A DNA stretch of 64,000 bases from Oscillatoriophycideae cyanobacterium NC_groundwater_1537_Pr4_S-0.65um_50_18 (GTDB lineage Bacteria > Cyanobacteriota > Cyanobacteriia > Elainellales > Elainellaceae), in the NCBI GenBank assembly GCA_016208305.1, contig JACQYI010000033.1, positions 401,695 to 465,694 of the forward strand, in the 5' to 3' direction. The notes under the pieces were generated by a model. It saw only the letters and a program-made list of their open reading frames with translations. It was not told the DNA's origin and did not search any database. Both the position numbers and the translations under genes were made by a program. Position 1 is the first letter of the stretch. Every line of letters begins with the position of its first letter. This document shows, piece after piece, positions 27,587 to 35,017 of this stretch.

Positions 27587-28336
27587 CTACTCGACAAGTG
27601 CTGTCCCTCCATATTCTGCAACGGCTTGAGCGATCGCCACTGTGACGGCAGGCTGGTCGTTTGGTCGAAACACCTGCTTAGAAACGCGCAGAAGTGTAGA
27701 CACAGGGGCTGCCGGGTTCATTGCCGTTGCCGCCAAGATAGCGGCTGCTTCAGATACGCTCGGCGTTCCGGTTGCCTGCTCAACGATCGCAGAAGGGTGA
27801 GGTACGGCAATAGAGCGCAGATCCTCTGAGGCAAAGCCCCGCAGCCCCCATTGGCGATCGCTGCAAAGATCTGTCAGCAAAGCATCGCTCGCTTTTGACT
27901 GTAGGGTCGCGACTCCCGCGATCGCAGCTTCGGCCAGATGGTAGGTACGGCAGGCTGTCTGAATGGCGGATTCGATCTGCTGGCGTGACGGCTGTTGTCC
28001 ATAGCCTATGCCCACCCACAGCACTCTAGGATGCCATTGGGCTTTGGGAAAATTAGACCCTAGTGCAAATCGGCGCTGAATAGGGCTGATCCAGAGACGG
28101 GCTTGGGGTGAAGGTTGGGACTGTGGAGATGAGGCGCTGCTTTTGTCAAAGTCGGGGAACCCAAACTGAAAGGGATGGTGGACAGGCAAATGAGTTTGCC
28201 AGAGGCCAGATCCAGCTTCTTGGATGACTTGAACTGGCGCTTGTCGAGCGATCGCCGCCTTGACCCCTGCCCAGTCGCCGCTGCCCTGCTGCCAACCATA
28301 GGGAATGCCCAGCTGATCAATTTCTAACAGGTTCAT
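27587..28336 (-). CDS. Cobalamin biosynthesis protein, CbiG C-terminal/CobE type
   Basis: A 249-residue protein with the CbiG middle block (QVIQEAGSGLWQTHLPVHHP) and the C-terminal CbiG/CobE domain (VLWVGIGYG, AIAGVATLQSKASD, GTPSVSEAAAILAA). These proteins act in ring contraction and acetaldehyde release in anaerobic-type B12 synthesis. The N-terminal CbiG domain (about 100-120 residues) appears to be missing: homology begins with IDQLGIPYGWQQGSGDW right at the start. ATG 28336 is preferred; a possible extension to 28462 has no family resemblance. It could be a shortened gene or one whose N-terminal partner is elsewhere, for example fused to cobJ. Transcribed away from the exported protein gene at 28486. 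Confidence 0.72.
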   Translation of the reverse strand: MNLLEIDQLGIPYGWQQGSGDWAGVKAAIARQAPVQVIQEAGSGLWQTHLPVHHPFQFGFPDFDKSSASSPQSQPSPQARLWISPIQRRFALGSNFPKAQWHPRVLWVGIGYGQQPSRQQIESAIQTACRTYHLAEAAIAGVATLQSKASDALLTDLCSDRQWGLRGFASEDLRSIAVPHPSAIVEQATGTPSVSEAAAILAATAMNPAAPVSTLLRVSKQVFRPNDQPAVTVAIAQAVAEYGGTALVE

Positions 28337-28485
28337 TTCATTTGCTATGTTCAAAAAATTTTCACAAAGGCGAAGGAACTGAAAGCCGTGAGGACTGCAT
28401 AAATTCTTACAGCCTTTCATAAGAATCAACGAGGCATTCCCCTCCTTTCTCATTCCACACACTCAATTTCAAGAGAGCAGAAACT

Positions 28486-29193
28486 ATGAAGATGCCCCTC
28501 ATTCTTAGCGCGATCGGCTCCATTTCGATGCTGGCTTCGTTCCCTCTTACTGCCCTAGCTCAGACGATCGTTACTCCTGTTCCAGTAGCCTCACCTCAAG
28601 TAGTTCAATCTCAGCCTGTTCAATGCGTTATGGCTCCCTGCATAGAGTCCTCTTTTACGCATCAGCCTAACAGAATCACAATTCCTCAATCTACTGCGGT
28701 TGTGGTTGTGTTTCCCACAACAGTGGCTGTAGATGTGGAGGATGAAGATCAACCCTATCCTTTAACACTACCGCTGGCGCAAGCGATTTTAGATAGCCAA
28801 GGCAATGTTTTGATTCCTGAAAATACGCCTATTAGTATCTTGATTCAGCCAACGGATCAGGGTGCAAAAATAATGGCTCAGTCCCTCATTTTTAACGGGC
28901 AAATTATTCAAATTCAAGCGGTTAGCCCCGTCATTCCTAGCGCGACCATAACGCATACGCGAGCCAACACCAGGGCAATGGAAAATGGGGCTGTTTATGG
29001 CAGATTACTAGGGAGCGGTTTTGGCTTTGTCAATAATGGCGATCCAGATCAGTTCGATCGCGGGGCTATGCTGGGTAGCGCTGTAGGAATGCTCATGGGA
29101 CTGCGATCGTCCGATCGCAGTCATATCGTGCAAATCCCGCAGGGCAGCGTCTTTGTGTTAGCGCTAGAAGCACCGATTGATCTGACTTTTTGA
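28486..29193 (+). CDS. Exported protein of unknown function
   Basis: A 235-residue protein with a good Sec signal peptide (MKMPLILSAIGSISMLASFP..., cleavage after ALA near residue 25). The mature part starts Pro/Val/Gln-rich, then contains a beta-rich region (ILDSQGNVLIPENTPISILI, SLIFNGQIIQIQAVS) and a Gly-rich segment with AMLGSAVGMLMGLR, ending in VQIPQGSVFVLALEAPIDLTF. The pattern 'x-I-P-x-x-T-x-I' and the ending resemble the C-terminal beta barrel of TrbI/VirB10-like proteins, but I would not assign function from this. No neighbours suggest a secretion system. Confidence 0.72.
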   Translation: MKMPLILSAIGSISMLASFPLTALAQTIVTPVPVASPQVVQSQPVQCVMAPCIESSFTHQPNRITIPQSTAVVVVFPTTVAVDVEDEDQPYPLTLPLAQAILDSQGNVLIPENTPISILIQPTDQGAKIMAQSLIFNGQIIQIQAVSPVIPSATITHTRANTRAMENGAVYGRLLGSGFGFVNNGDPDQFDRGAMLGSAVGMLMGLRSSDRSHIVQIPQGSVFVLALEAPIDLTF

Positions 29194-29214
29194 CTTATTC
29201 CTTGCCTATTTATA

Positions 29215-29242
29215 TCTCGCCAATTAAGTCTCGCCAATTGAG
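29215..29242. repeat. 14-bp tandem duplication
   Basis: Units TCTCGCCAATTAAG and TCTCGCCAATTGAG are adjacent (29215-29228, 29229-29242) downstream of the exported protein gene; one base differs. Confidence 0.85.
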
Positions 29243-29282
29243 AGAGGGTAAGATGTGCACCTAAAAAAATAGCTTAAAAAAA

Positions 29283-29302
29283 GGGGCAAGATATCTTGCC
29301 CC
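29283..29302 (-). terminator. Intrinsic terminator of the 90-residue gene
   Basis: Perfect palindrome GGGGCAAGATATCTTGCCCC followed on the minus strand by seven or more T residues. It lies 142 bases beyond the stop codon of the minus-strand gene at 29444-29716. Confidence 0.85.
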
Positions 29303-29443
29303 CTGATGATTTGAATTTGGTAATGCAAGGATGACGAGATAAACCGATGAAGCGTAATCAACCATCGAGATTGTTAGTTCATCTACTCATCAATTCACCT
29401 TGTTGCTTCCTCAAAAAACTCTAGCTTGACTAAGCGAGTTTAA

Positions 29444-29716
29444 TTAAGCGTAGTAACGCTGCTCTAGCCACACACACACATCGTCTTCAGAATCAAAAGA
29501 AAAGGTTTGGCTGGTAATCGGATCAAAAACGCGCCACTCAGACTTACCATAGCGATCGTATTGTTGGCGAATTCGAGGCTCAACATCAACAACTGTGATG
29601 GCATGCCAGAGCTTTTCGAGCACTCCCAAAAACTTTGATGCTTTCGACTCTAGATTAGAGGTGGAATGGCTAGAGGTTTTGAAAATTCCTTTAGATGAGT
29701 ATGTTGCGGTTTTCAT
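29444..29716 (-). CDS. Small hypothetical protein
   Basis: A 90-residue soluble protein, with a Ser/Thr/Lys-rich N-terminus and a compact C-terminal part (VDVEPRIRQQYDRYGKSEWR, FDPITSQTFSFDSEDDVCVW). AGGAG lies about 10 bases before the ATG at 29716, and a strong terminator follows, so it is a genuine independent gene. No family is recognised. The Trp/Tyr/Asp-rich C-terminal segment looks like a small interaction domain. Confidence 0.72.
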   Translation of the reverse strand: MKTATYSSKGIFKTSSHSTSNLESKASKFLGVLEKLWHAITVVDVEPRIRQQYDRYGKSEWRVFDPITSQTFSFDSEDDVCVWLEQRYYA

Positions 29717-30063
29717 GGTCTTGACTCCTAAAATTTAAGATGCTTCAGCATTTTTCACCCTTAAATATCAGGAAATATTAGGGGAGCTAGTGATTGCTTT
29801 ATTCAAGCCATCATTTCGCTCAAGCTTGGTTGACTTTCTGGAACCTGAACTGCTCGCTGAATGTTCACCTATTCAATATAGAAACTTTGCTAAGAAGATT
29901 CAAAAGGTATCATTCATCGCTTCTATGAAAAAAATTCATATAAATAAATTAAAGAGAACTTGCTATCTAGGGCACAATCAAAAAGGTGTTACTCAAGGCA
30001 AATTTAAACAAGCATAAGGATCGGCACAGGTTGCGCTTCAGCCCATATTTCTCCCGAAAACTG
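29717..30063. other. Spacer before LysR pair
   Basis: This 347-base stretch has AT-rich sequence with several weak reading frames (one of about 75 codons at 29790-30017) but no ribosome-binding site or recognisable protein. It should contain the promoters of both the 90-residue gene and the first LysR gene. Confidence 0.5.
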
Positions 30064-31008
30064 ATGAATTTAGAAAGCATCAAATTGTCGCAGTTGCGTG
30101 CTTTGGTGGCAGTGGCAGAGTCTGGCAATTTTAGTGAAGCAGCGCTGAGTTTGACCGTATCTCAGTCGGCTATTAGCCACGCGATCGCCACTCTGGAAGA
30201 AGAGTTGGGTATCATCTTATTTTCGCGAGGGCGGCATGGTGCAACCTTAACCCCTGCTGGAGAGCGCATCTTGGTCATTGCCCGTGACATGCTGCGCCTG
30301 CTGGAGGTTATGGGAAATGAAGCCAATATTGTCAAGGGCTTAGAGGGTGGAGAAGTCAGGTTGGCCTGTTTTCGTAGCGTGGCTACCCATGTCTTACCGG
30401 GAGTGATTGCCCAATTTCAGCAGCGCTATCCGGCGATCGCTGTCACTATTAACGAGTTTTCGGGCAGTGTTCAAGTTGAGCAGGAGCTGCGCGAGGGTCG
30501 GGTGGGTATTGGCATTACGCTACTGCCCACTAGCGAAGAGTTTGAAACTTGGGAGCTGCTGCGTGATCAATATATTGTGCTGTTTCCACCCCGCTACAAA
30601 GTGCCTGCTTTGCCAACTTGGGAGCAGCTATCGCGCTATTCGCTGATTTTGCCGCCCGAAGATGACACCTGCCGATCGCAAATTCAGCGTCACCTAACGC
30701 AAGTAGATCAGAGCCTAAAACCGATGTATGAAGTGCGGGAAGACTCTACAATCGTCAGCATGGTACGGCAAGGGTTGGGGATTTCTATGCTGCCGCGTCT
30801 TGCTGCAGAGCCACTGCCTTCGGGTGTACAGACGCGACCGCTACCCGTGCCGCTAGAGCGAATTATTGGCGTGGCGACGCTAGCGAATGCGGCGCAGCCT
30901 CCCGCGATTTATGCCTTTTTAGATACGCTAAGAGAAATGCGTCGATCGGGTCAGCTCATGATGGAGGGAACTGATGAATCTCGAAAGCATCAAGCTTCAC
31001 CAGCTTAG
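30064..31008 (+). CDS. LysR-family regulator 1
   Basis: A 314-residue LysR-type transcription factor. The winged HTH lies at residues 6-65 (NFSEAALSLTVSQSAISHAI, then LEEELGIILFSRGRHGATLT), followed by the linker helix and a two-lobed effector-binding domain from about residue 90. I begin at ATG 30064 because the HTH starts normally there; the upstream extension is poor. It is followed by a closely related LysR gene, overlapping by 35 bases. The last residues (DESRKHQASPA) are read out of frame from the start of the next gene. Regulated target unknown; no divergent metabolic gene is adjacent. Confidence 0.88.
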   Translation: MNLESIKLSQLRALVAVAESGNFSEAALSLTVSQSAISHAIATLEEELGIILFSRGRHGATLTPAGERILVIARDMLRLLEVMGNEANIVKGLEGGEVRLACFRSVATHVLPGVIAQFQQRYPAIAVTINEFSGSVQVEQELREGRVGIGITLLPTSEEFETWELLRDQYIVLFPPRYKVPALPTWEQLSRYSLILPPEDDTCRSQIQRHLTQVDQSLKPMYEVREDSTIVSMVRQGLGISMLPRLAAEPLPSGVQTRPLPVPLERIIGVATLANAAQPPAIYAFLDTLREMRRSGQLMMEGTDESRKHQASPA

Positions 31009-31942
31009 ATCCTTAATTGCTGCCGCTAAATGCGGCAACTTTAGTGAGGCAGGGCTACAGCTCAATGTGTCTCAGTCGGCCGTCAGCCATGCGATCGCTG
31101 CCCTTGAGACAGAATTGGGCGTTGTTTTATTTGCCAGAGGACGGCATGGCGCAACCCTAACTCCCGTGGGCGAACGCATTGTCACCCATGCCCAAGATAT
31201 CTTGCGCTCCCTCGACAATGTAGGCAAAGAAGCCATTGCTTCTCGCGGCTTGCAAGGCGGACAGGTGCGGATTGCTGGTTTTCGCAGCGCTGCCACTCAT
31301 CTTTTGCCGAAGGTCATGATGCAGTTTCAGAAAGACTTCCCAGCCATCACCGTCATTTTGCGAGACTTCAAAGATTGCGATCAGATTGAGGCTGCTCTGC
31401 GGGCAGGACAGATTGATCTGGGGCTGACCCTGCTGCCGACTTCTAGTGAATTCGAGACATGGGAGCTATTGCGCGACGAATATATGGTATTGCTGCCGCC
31501 TGACTGGGAAATCGCTAACGATCCGCTAACTTGGGAGCAGCTTGCCGCCCATCCTCTAATTTTGCCGATTGCGACCGACTCCTGCCGCACCATCATTGAT
31601 GCCTACTATGTTAAATTTGGCCGATCGATAAGTTCTACCTATGAAGTGCGAGAAGACTCTACGATTTTGGGTATGGTCGAGCAGGGGTTAGGGCTAACGA
31701 TCATGGCTCGCTTAGCCGCTGAACCGCTTCCCCCCCGCATTCAAATTCGCCGCCTGCCAGAGCCGCTAGAGCGGGTAATTGGTATTGTTGCTCTAACGGA
31801 CGCAATGCATCCGCCCGCAGTGTACGCCTTTCTGAACCAGCTCAAGCAAATAGGGCAGCTGGAACACTTGAAGACACTCAGGCAATCTGGAGAAACTGTC
31901 CATTCGGGTAATGGAGCAAGACAAGCTAACGATCGCAGATAG
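30974..31942 (+). CDS. LysR-family regulator 2
   Basis: A 322-residue LysR-type factor, clearly a paralogue of the preceding gene: both start MNLESIKL, share VSQSA-SHAIA-LE-ELG--LF-RGRHGATLTP, TLLPTS-EFETWELLRD and YEVREDSTI. The start ATG 30974 lies within the last codons of the first gene, so translation is probably coupled. The C-terminus is longer by about 25 polar residues. It may form homodimers or heterodimers with the first regulator. It converges on the GST gene, with a palindromic element between them. Confidence 0.88.
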   Translation: MNLESIKLHQLRSLIAAAKCGNFSEAGLQLNVSQSAVSHAIAALETELGVVLFARGRHGATLTPVGERIVTHAQDILRSLDNVGKEAIASRGLQGGQVRIAGFRSAATHLLPKVMMQFQKDFPAITVILRDFKDCDQIEAALRAGQIDLGLTLLPTSSEFETWELLRDEYMVLLPPDWEIANDPLTWEQLAAHPLILPIATDSCRTIIDAYYVKFGRSISSTYEVREDSTILGMVEQGLGLTIMARLAAEPLPPRIQIRRLPEPLERVIGIVALTDAMHPPAVYAFLNQLKQIGQLEHLKTLRQSGETVHSGNGARQANDRR

Positions 31943-32008
31943 ATTAACCTGAAGCTGTGAATATAGGAATACAGCTATATCTCGCCTTAGGATCAGGGGC
32001 TAAACCCC

Positions 32009-32060
32009 AAGAGTTTTTTGGCAAAGTCACACGGAGCGCAGACACTGCCAAAAAACTCTT
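32009..32060. repeat. Inverted repeat between lysR and GST genes
   Basis: Perfect 15-bp arms AAGAGTTTTTTGGCA (32009-32023) and its complement (32046-32060) enclose 22 bases. A smaller GGGGCTAAACCCC hairpin adjoins the left arm. T and A runs lie inside the arms rather than after them, so it may be a repeat element that also works as a weak terminator for the convergent genes. Confidence 0.65.
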
Positions 32061-32082
32061 ACGGGTTAGTTAATGGGCGATT

Positions 32083-32781
32083 TTAGCGGATAGTGTTTGC
32101 CGACTGGTTGAATAGCATAGCGCGCGACTGCTCTAAGTCGATCGCCTGATTCTTAAATTCCTCAGCTTTTTCGTAGGCGCGAATCGTGGCAGGACGGGCT
32201 TGAATCGCTTCAAACCAACGCTGAAGATGGACAAAATCTTCTAGCTTCTGCCCTTGGCGATCGTAAGGCACAATCCAGGGATAGATGGCGATATCGGCAA
32301 TCGAATACTCGTCGCCTGCTACGTAAGTGCGATCGCTCAGACGCTTGTCTAGTACTGCGTAGAGCCGACCCGTTTCATTCACGTAGCGGGTGATTGCGTA
32401 AGGAATTTTCTCAGGTGCATATTGGCTAAAGTGGTGGTTTTGCCCTGCCATAGGGCCGAGTCCTCCCATCTGCCAAAACAGCCATTGCAGCACCTCAGTC
32501 CGATCGCGCAAGCTGGCGGGCAACAGCTTCCCGGTTTTCTCAGCTAGATAGAGCAAAATTGCCCCTGACTCAAAGACTGAGATCGGCTCACCGCCGCCCA
32601 CTGGCTCAGGATCAACGATCGCCGGAATTCGATTGTTGGGTGCAATTTGAAGAAACTCTGGCTTGAACTGATCGCCCTTGCCGATGTTAATAGGGATCAG
32701 CTGATAGGGTAAGCCTACCTCCTCTAAGAACATCGTAATTTTGTGGCCGTTGGGCGTTGTCCAATAGTAAAGGTCGATCAT
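32083..32781 (-). CDS. Glutathione S-transferase, YghU/Nu-like
   Basis: A 232-residue cytosolic glutathione transferase. The thioredoxin-like N-terminal domain contains LYYWTTPNGHKITMFLEE and the cis-proline/GSH site NNRIPAIVDPE and FESGAILLYLAE; the helical C-terminal domain includes WQMGGLGPMAGQNHHF and YVAGDEYSIADIAIYPW. The TTPNGHK catalytic loop, with Thr/Asn rather than Ser/Cys, is typical of the YghU/YfcG (Nu-class) disulfide-bond reductases. ATG 32781 is used; an extension to 32874 lacks family sequence. It is divergent from a TetR gene and probably controlled by it. Confidence 0.88.
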   Translation of the reverse strand: MIDLYYWTTPNGHKITMFLEEVGLPYQLIPINIGKGDQFKPEFLQIAPNNRIPAIVDPEPVGGGEPISVFESGAILLYLAEKTGKLLPASLRDRTEVLQWLFWQMGGLGPMAGQNHHFSQYAPEKIPYAITRYVNETGRLYAVLDKRLSDRTYVAGDEYSIADIAIYPWIVPYDRQGQKLEDFVHLQRWFEAIQARPATIRAYEKAEEFKNQAIDLEQSRAMLFNQSANTIR

Positions 32782-32850
32782 GATGACAGCTCCTGGCCTA
32801 ACACCTGCGACTATAGCCGTATTTTCTGAAAGTTGAGATTCTAACAACCT

Positions 32851-32868
32851 AGACGAACCGTTCCGTCT
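32851..32868. promoter_or_regulatory. Candidate TetR operator
   Basis: AGACGAACCGTTCCGTCT is an imperfect 18-bp dyad (AGACG...CGTCT ends) lying between the divergent GST and TetR start codons. Size and symmetry fit operators of TetR-family repressors. Binding is inferred. Confidence 0.5.
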
Positions 32869-32872
32869 TGTC

Positions 32873-32908
32873 AACTTCTAGACAAGGCAGAACTTCTAGA
32901 CGAGGCAG
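32873..32908. repeat. 18-bp tandem duplication in divergent promoter
   Basis: Two adjacent units starting AACTTCTAGAC (32873-32890, 32891-32908) differ at one base. They lie beside the operator-like dyad and may duplicate part of a regulatory site. Confidence 0.85.
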
Positions 32909-32968
32909 AAGGGTCTGCCTAAGATTAACGTGAGTTTAATACAATACTTTTTTTACAGAGCGGTTTTC

Positions 32969-33661
32969 ATGGAGCTAGATCGATCGCAAATTTCTCAAAA
33001 GCTCAACCCAGTTTCTCAAAAACTCGACCCAGTTTCTCAAAAACTCGACCTAGGCGGCGATGCAGGTTCAGCCAAATCGCCCAATTGTCGGCGGCGCTGC
33101 CCTAAAGCCCATCAGGCCATTCTGTCCGCTGCCGCAGACCTGCTAGCGGAAAAAGGCTATGGAGGCGTGAGCATTGAAGCGATCGCTCAACGGGCTGGCG
33201 TGGGCAAACAGACGATCTATCGCTGGTGGCCTTGCAAGGCAGAGGTCATGATGGAAGTCTGTGCTGCCCAAATGAGGGAAGCTGCCTCAGTGCCCGATAC
33301 AGGCTGTGTCAAAACAGACTTACTGCATTTGCTGCATCAGCTTACGGCCTTGATAACCCAAACGAATCTGGGTCGGGTTGTCACGGGACTCATTGCCGAA
33401 GCGCAAACCGATGCAAAAGTGGCAGAAGCCTTTCAAGCCCAATTTGTAACGCCGCAGCGAGCAACGACCCGCAGTATTCTGCTCAGCGGCATAGCCCGAG
33501 GAGAACTCTGTCCAGACTTAGAGTTAGAGGTGGCGATCGATACTCTCCAGGGTGCGGTTTGGTATCGGCTGGGGCTGACCCATGCGCCACTGGATGAAAA
33601 CTTTGCTGCGGCTCTAGTCAATCAACTCCTCATAGGAATGGAGCATCTGAGGGAGAGCTGA
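32969..33661 (+). CDS. TetR-family transcriptional regulator
   Basis: A 230-residue repressor with an N-terminal HTH (AILSAAADLLAEKGYGGVSI, then EAIAQRAGVGKQTIYRWWP) at about residues 45-95 and a helical ligand-binding domain of the TetR_C group (MREAASVPDTGC to RLGLTHAPLDE). Residues 8-28 form three heptads SQKL(N/D)PV encoded by three 21-bp tandem units, an unusual N-terminal extension. ATG 32969 is chosen; a frame from 32930 is unlikely. Divergent from the GST gene, so it probably represses that gene and itself in the absence of an electrophilic ligand. Confidence 0.87.
   Translation: MELDRSQISQKLNPVSQKLDPVSQKLDLGGDAGSAKSPNCRRRCPKAHQAILSAAADLLAEKGYGGVSIEAIAQRAGVGKQTIYRWWPCKAEVMMEVCAAQMREAASVPDTGCVKTDLLHLLHQLTALITQTNLGRVVTGLIAEAQTDAKVAEAFQAQFVTPQRATTRSILLSGIARGELCPDLELEVAIDTLQGAVWYRLGLTHAPLDENFAAALVNQLLIGMEHLRES
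32991..33053. repeat. Three 21-bp in-frame tandem repeats
   Basis: Units at 32991-33011, 33012-33032 and 33033-33053, each starting TTTCTCAAAA, encode three consecutive heptads in the TetR N-terminal extension. Differences between units are one to three bases. Confidence 0.92.
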
Positions 33662-33902
33662 TTGGAGAACCTAAGCGTAACTACTGAAAATCAACAGACG
33701 ATAGGTAGACCGTGGTTCTAGCGAAAAATTACATTAATATCCTTGTATTTCCTGACTTTAGAGAGGGGAATAAGAGATGGAACCAGTGCAAATCAATCAA
33801 TATCGTCGCTGAAGAAAATAAGCTTTGAAGCTGATGTCTTTTAGGTGCTTATCTAGGAAGCTTAAGAAGACATCAAGCAACACGTTATAAAACTCCATTC
33901 CT

Positions 33903-34175
33903 ATGCTCCCTGTTGTGGTTCATGAAGCTCTAATTCGGTCTTTCAGCTTCTATGGGGAGGGTGGTATTCATGAAGGCATGAGCCATGGACAGCAGCTTTA
34001 TAAACTGGTTGAATCTTACAAAATGCCCGCTAGACTTCAAGCATATGCCTTAGGATGCGACCTTTCCAATCAAGGCCATCGTACAGTTATTACGGTATCC
34101 GATCGCAAGTACAAAGTGTGGCTTGAATTGCGCTCTCAAGCCCTAATTAAAACGGCCAAAGACGTTCTCAAATAA
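33903..34175 (+). CDS. Small hypothetical protein
   Basis: A 90-residue soluble protein (MLPVVVHEALIRSFSFYGEG...) with a basic C-terminus (SDRKYKVWLELRSQALIKTA). No recognised domain, signal peptide or clear ribosome-binding site, but the sequence has coding character and no competing frame. It converges on urtE; the terminator at 34180 lies just behind both genes. Moderate support only. Confidence 0.5.
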   Translation: MLPVVVHEALIRSFSFYGEGGIHEGMSHGQQLYKLVESYKMPARLQAYALGCDLSNQGHRTVITVSDRKYKVWLELRSQALIKTAKDVLK

Positions 34176-34179
34176 AAAT

Positions 34180-34204
34180 GAAGGGTGCCTACAGGGCACC
34201 CTTC
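34180..34204 (-). terminator. Terminator of the urt operon
   Basis: A 10-bp stem (34180-34189 with 34195-34204, GAAGGGTGCC arm) with a 5-base loop is followed on the minus strand by ATTTTTATTT. It lies 28 bases after the urtE stop codon. It also stands at the end of the convergent 90-residue gene. Confidence 0.87.
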
Positions 34205-34231
34205 AAAGCAGTAACCATCAGGTTGAAATGG

Positions 34232-34987
34232 TTAGACTGCCAAAAATCTTTGAATGACTTCATTGCTCAGCTCTCTAGTGGAGCCAGAAGCCACAATGCC
34301 TCCTTTCTGCATCGCATAGTAGCGATCGGCCTGTCGGACAAAGTGGAGATGCTGCTCGACCAGCAGTACCGAAATTCCGGTGGTGGCTACGATCCGTTTA
34401 ACGGCGGCTTCAATGTCGAGAATAATAGAAGGCTGGATTCCTTCCGTGGGTTCATCCAACACGAGCAGCTGTGGCTGTCCCATGATGGCACGGGCGATCG
34501 CTAGCTGCTGCTGCTGTCCGCCGCTCAAGTCTCCACCCATGCGGGTCAGCATGGTTTTAAGAACAGGAAACAGCTCAAAGATTTCTTCAGGAATTTCGGT
34601 AGTGTTTTGCGGCCGGGTGGTTCTAGCCTCATAACCTAGCAGCAAATTCTCCTTGACCGTGAGGCGGGGAATTACCTCGCGCCCTTGAGGCACATACCCG
34701 ATGCCTAACTTGGCACGGCGATCGGGCGTTTTGCCTAAAACAGGCTGTCCGTCAAAAATAATGTTGCCGCTACGAGGCTTGAGTAATCCCATCAACGTTT
34801 TGAGCATTGTGGTTTTTCCTACACCGTTTCGACCGATGAGGCAAACCATTTCCCCACGGGGAACAGTCAAGTCAACGTTGCGCAAAATGTGGCTTTCACC
34901 GTAATAGACATTAAGACCAGTGACTTGCAGCATCGGTGATGCGGCTGTATCTGGCCCAGGTGCAACGGTGGAGTAGGTTTGGGTCAT
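34232..34987 (-). CDS. urtE: Urea ABC transporter ATPase UrtE
   Basis: ATP-binding subunit of the high-affinity urea uptake system (branched-chain amino-acid transporter type, LivF-like). The 251-residue product has Walker A GRNGVGKTT, the signature DLSGGQQQQLAIARAI and Walker B LLVLDEPTEGI, followed by the H-loop LLVEQHLHF. An N-terminal extension of about 18 residues precedes the ABC core. Last gene of urtABCDE; a terminator follows immediately. The ABC-type order and the nearby urease accessory genes make urea rather than amino acids the likely substrate. Confidence 0.93.
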   Translation of the reverse strand: MTQTYSTVAPGPDTAASPMLQVTGLNVYYGESHILRNVDLTVPRGEMVCLIGRNGVGKTTMLKTLMGLLKPRSGNIIFDGQPVLGKTPDRRAKLGIGYVPQGREVIPRLTVKENLLLGYEARTTRPQNTTEIPEEIFELFPVLKTMLTRMGGDLSGGQQQQLAIARAIMGQPQLLVLDEPTEGIQPSIILDIEAAVKRIVATTGISVLLVEQHLHFVRQADRYYAMQKGGIVASGSTRELSNEVIQRFLAV

Positions 34988-35017
34988 GAGAAAGATGACG
35001 AGTAGGGTGATTGATGA

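Noticed and set aside
29790..30017. 75-codon frame before the first LysR gene
   Set aside because: Overlaps the unlikely N-terminal extension of LysR, has poor composition and no start signal.
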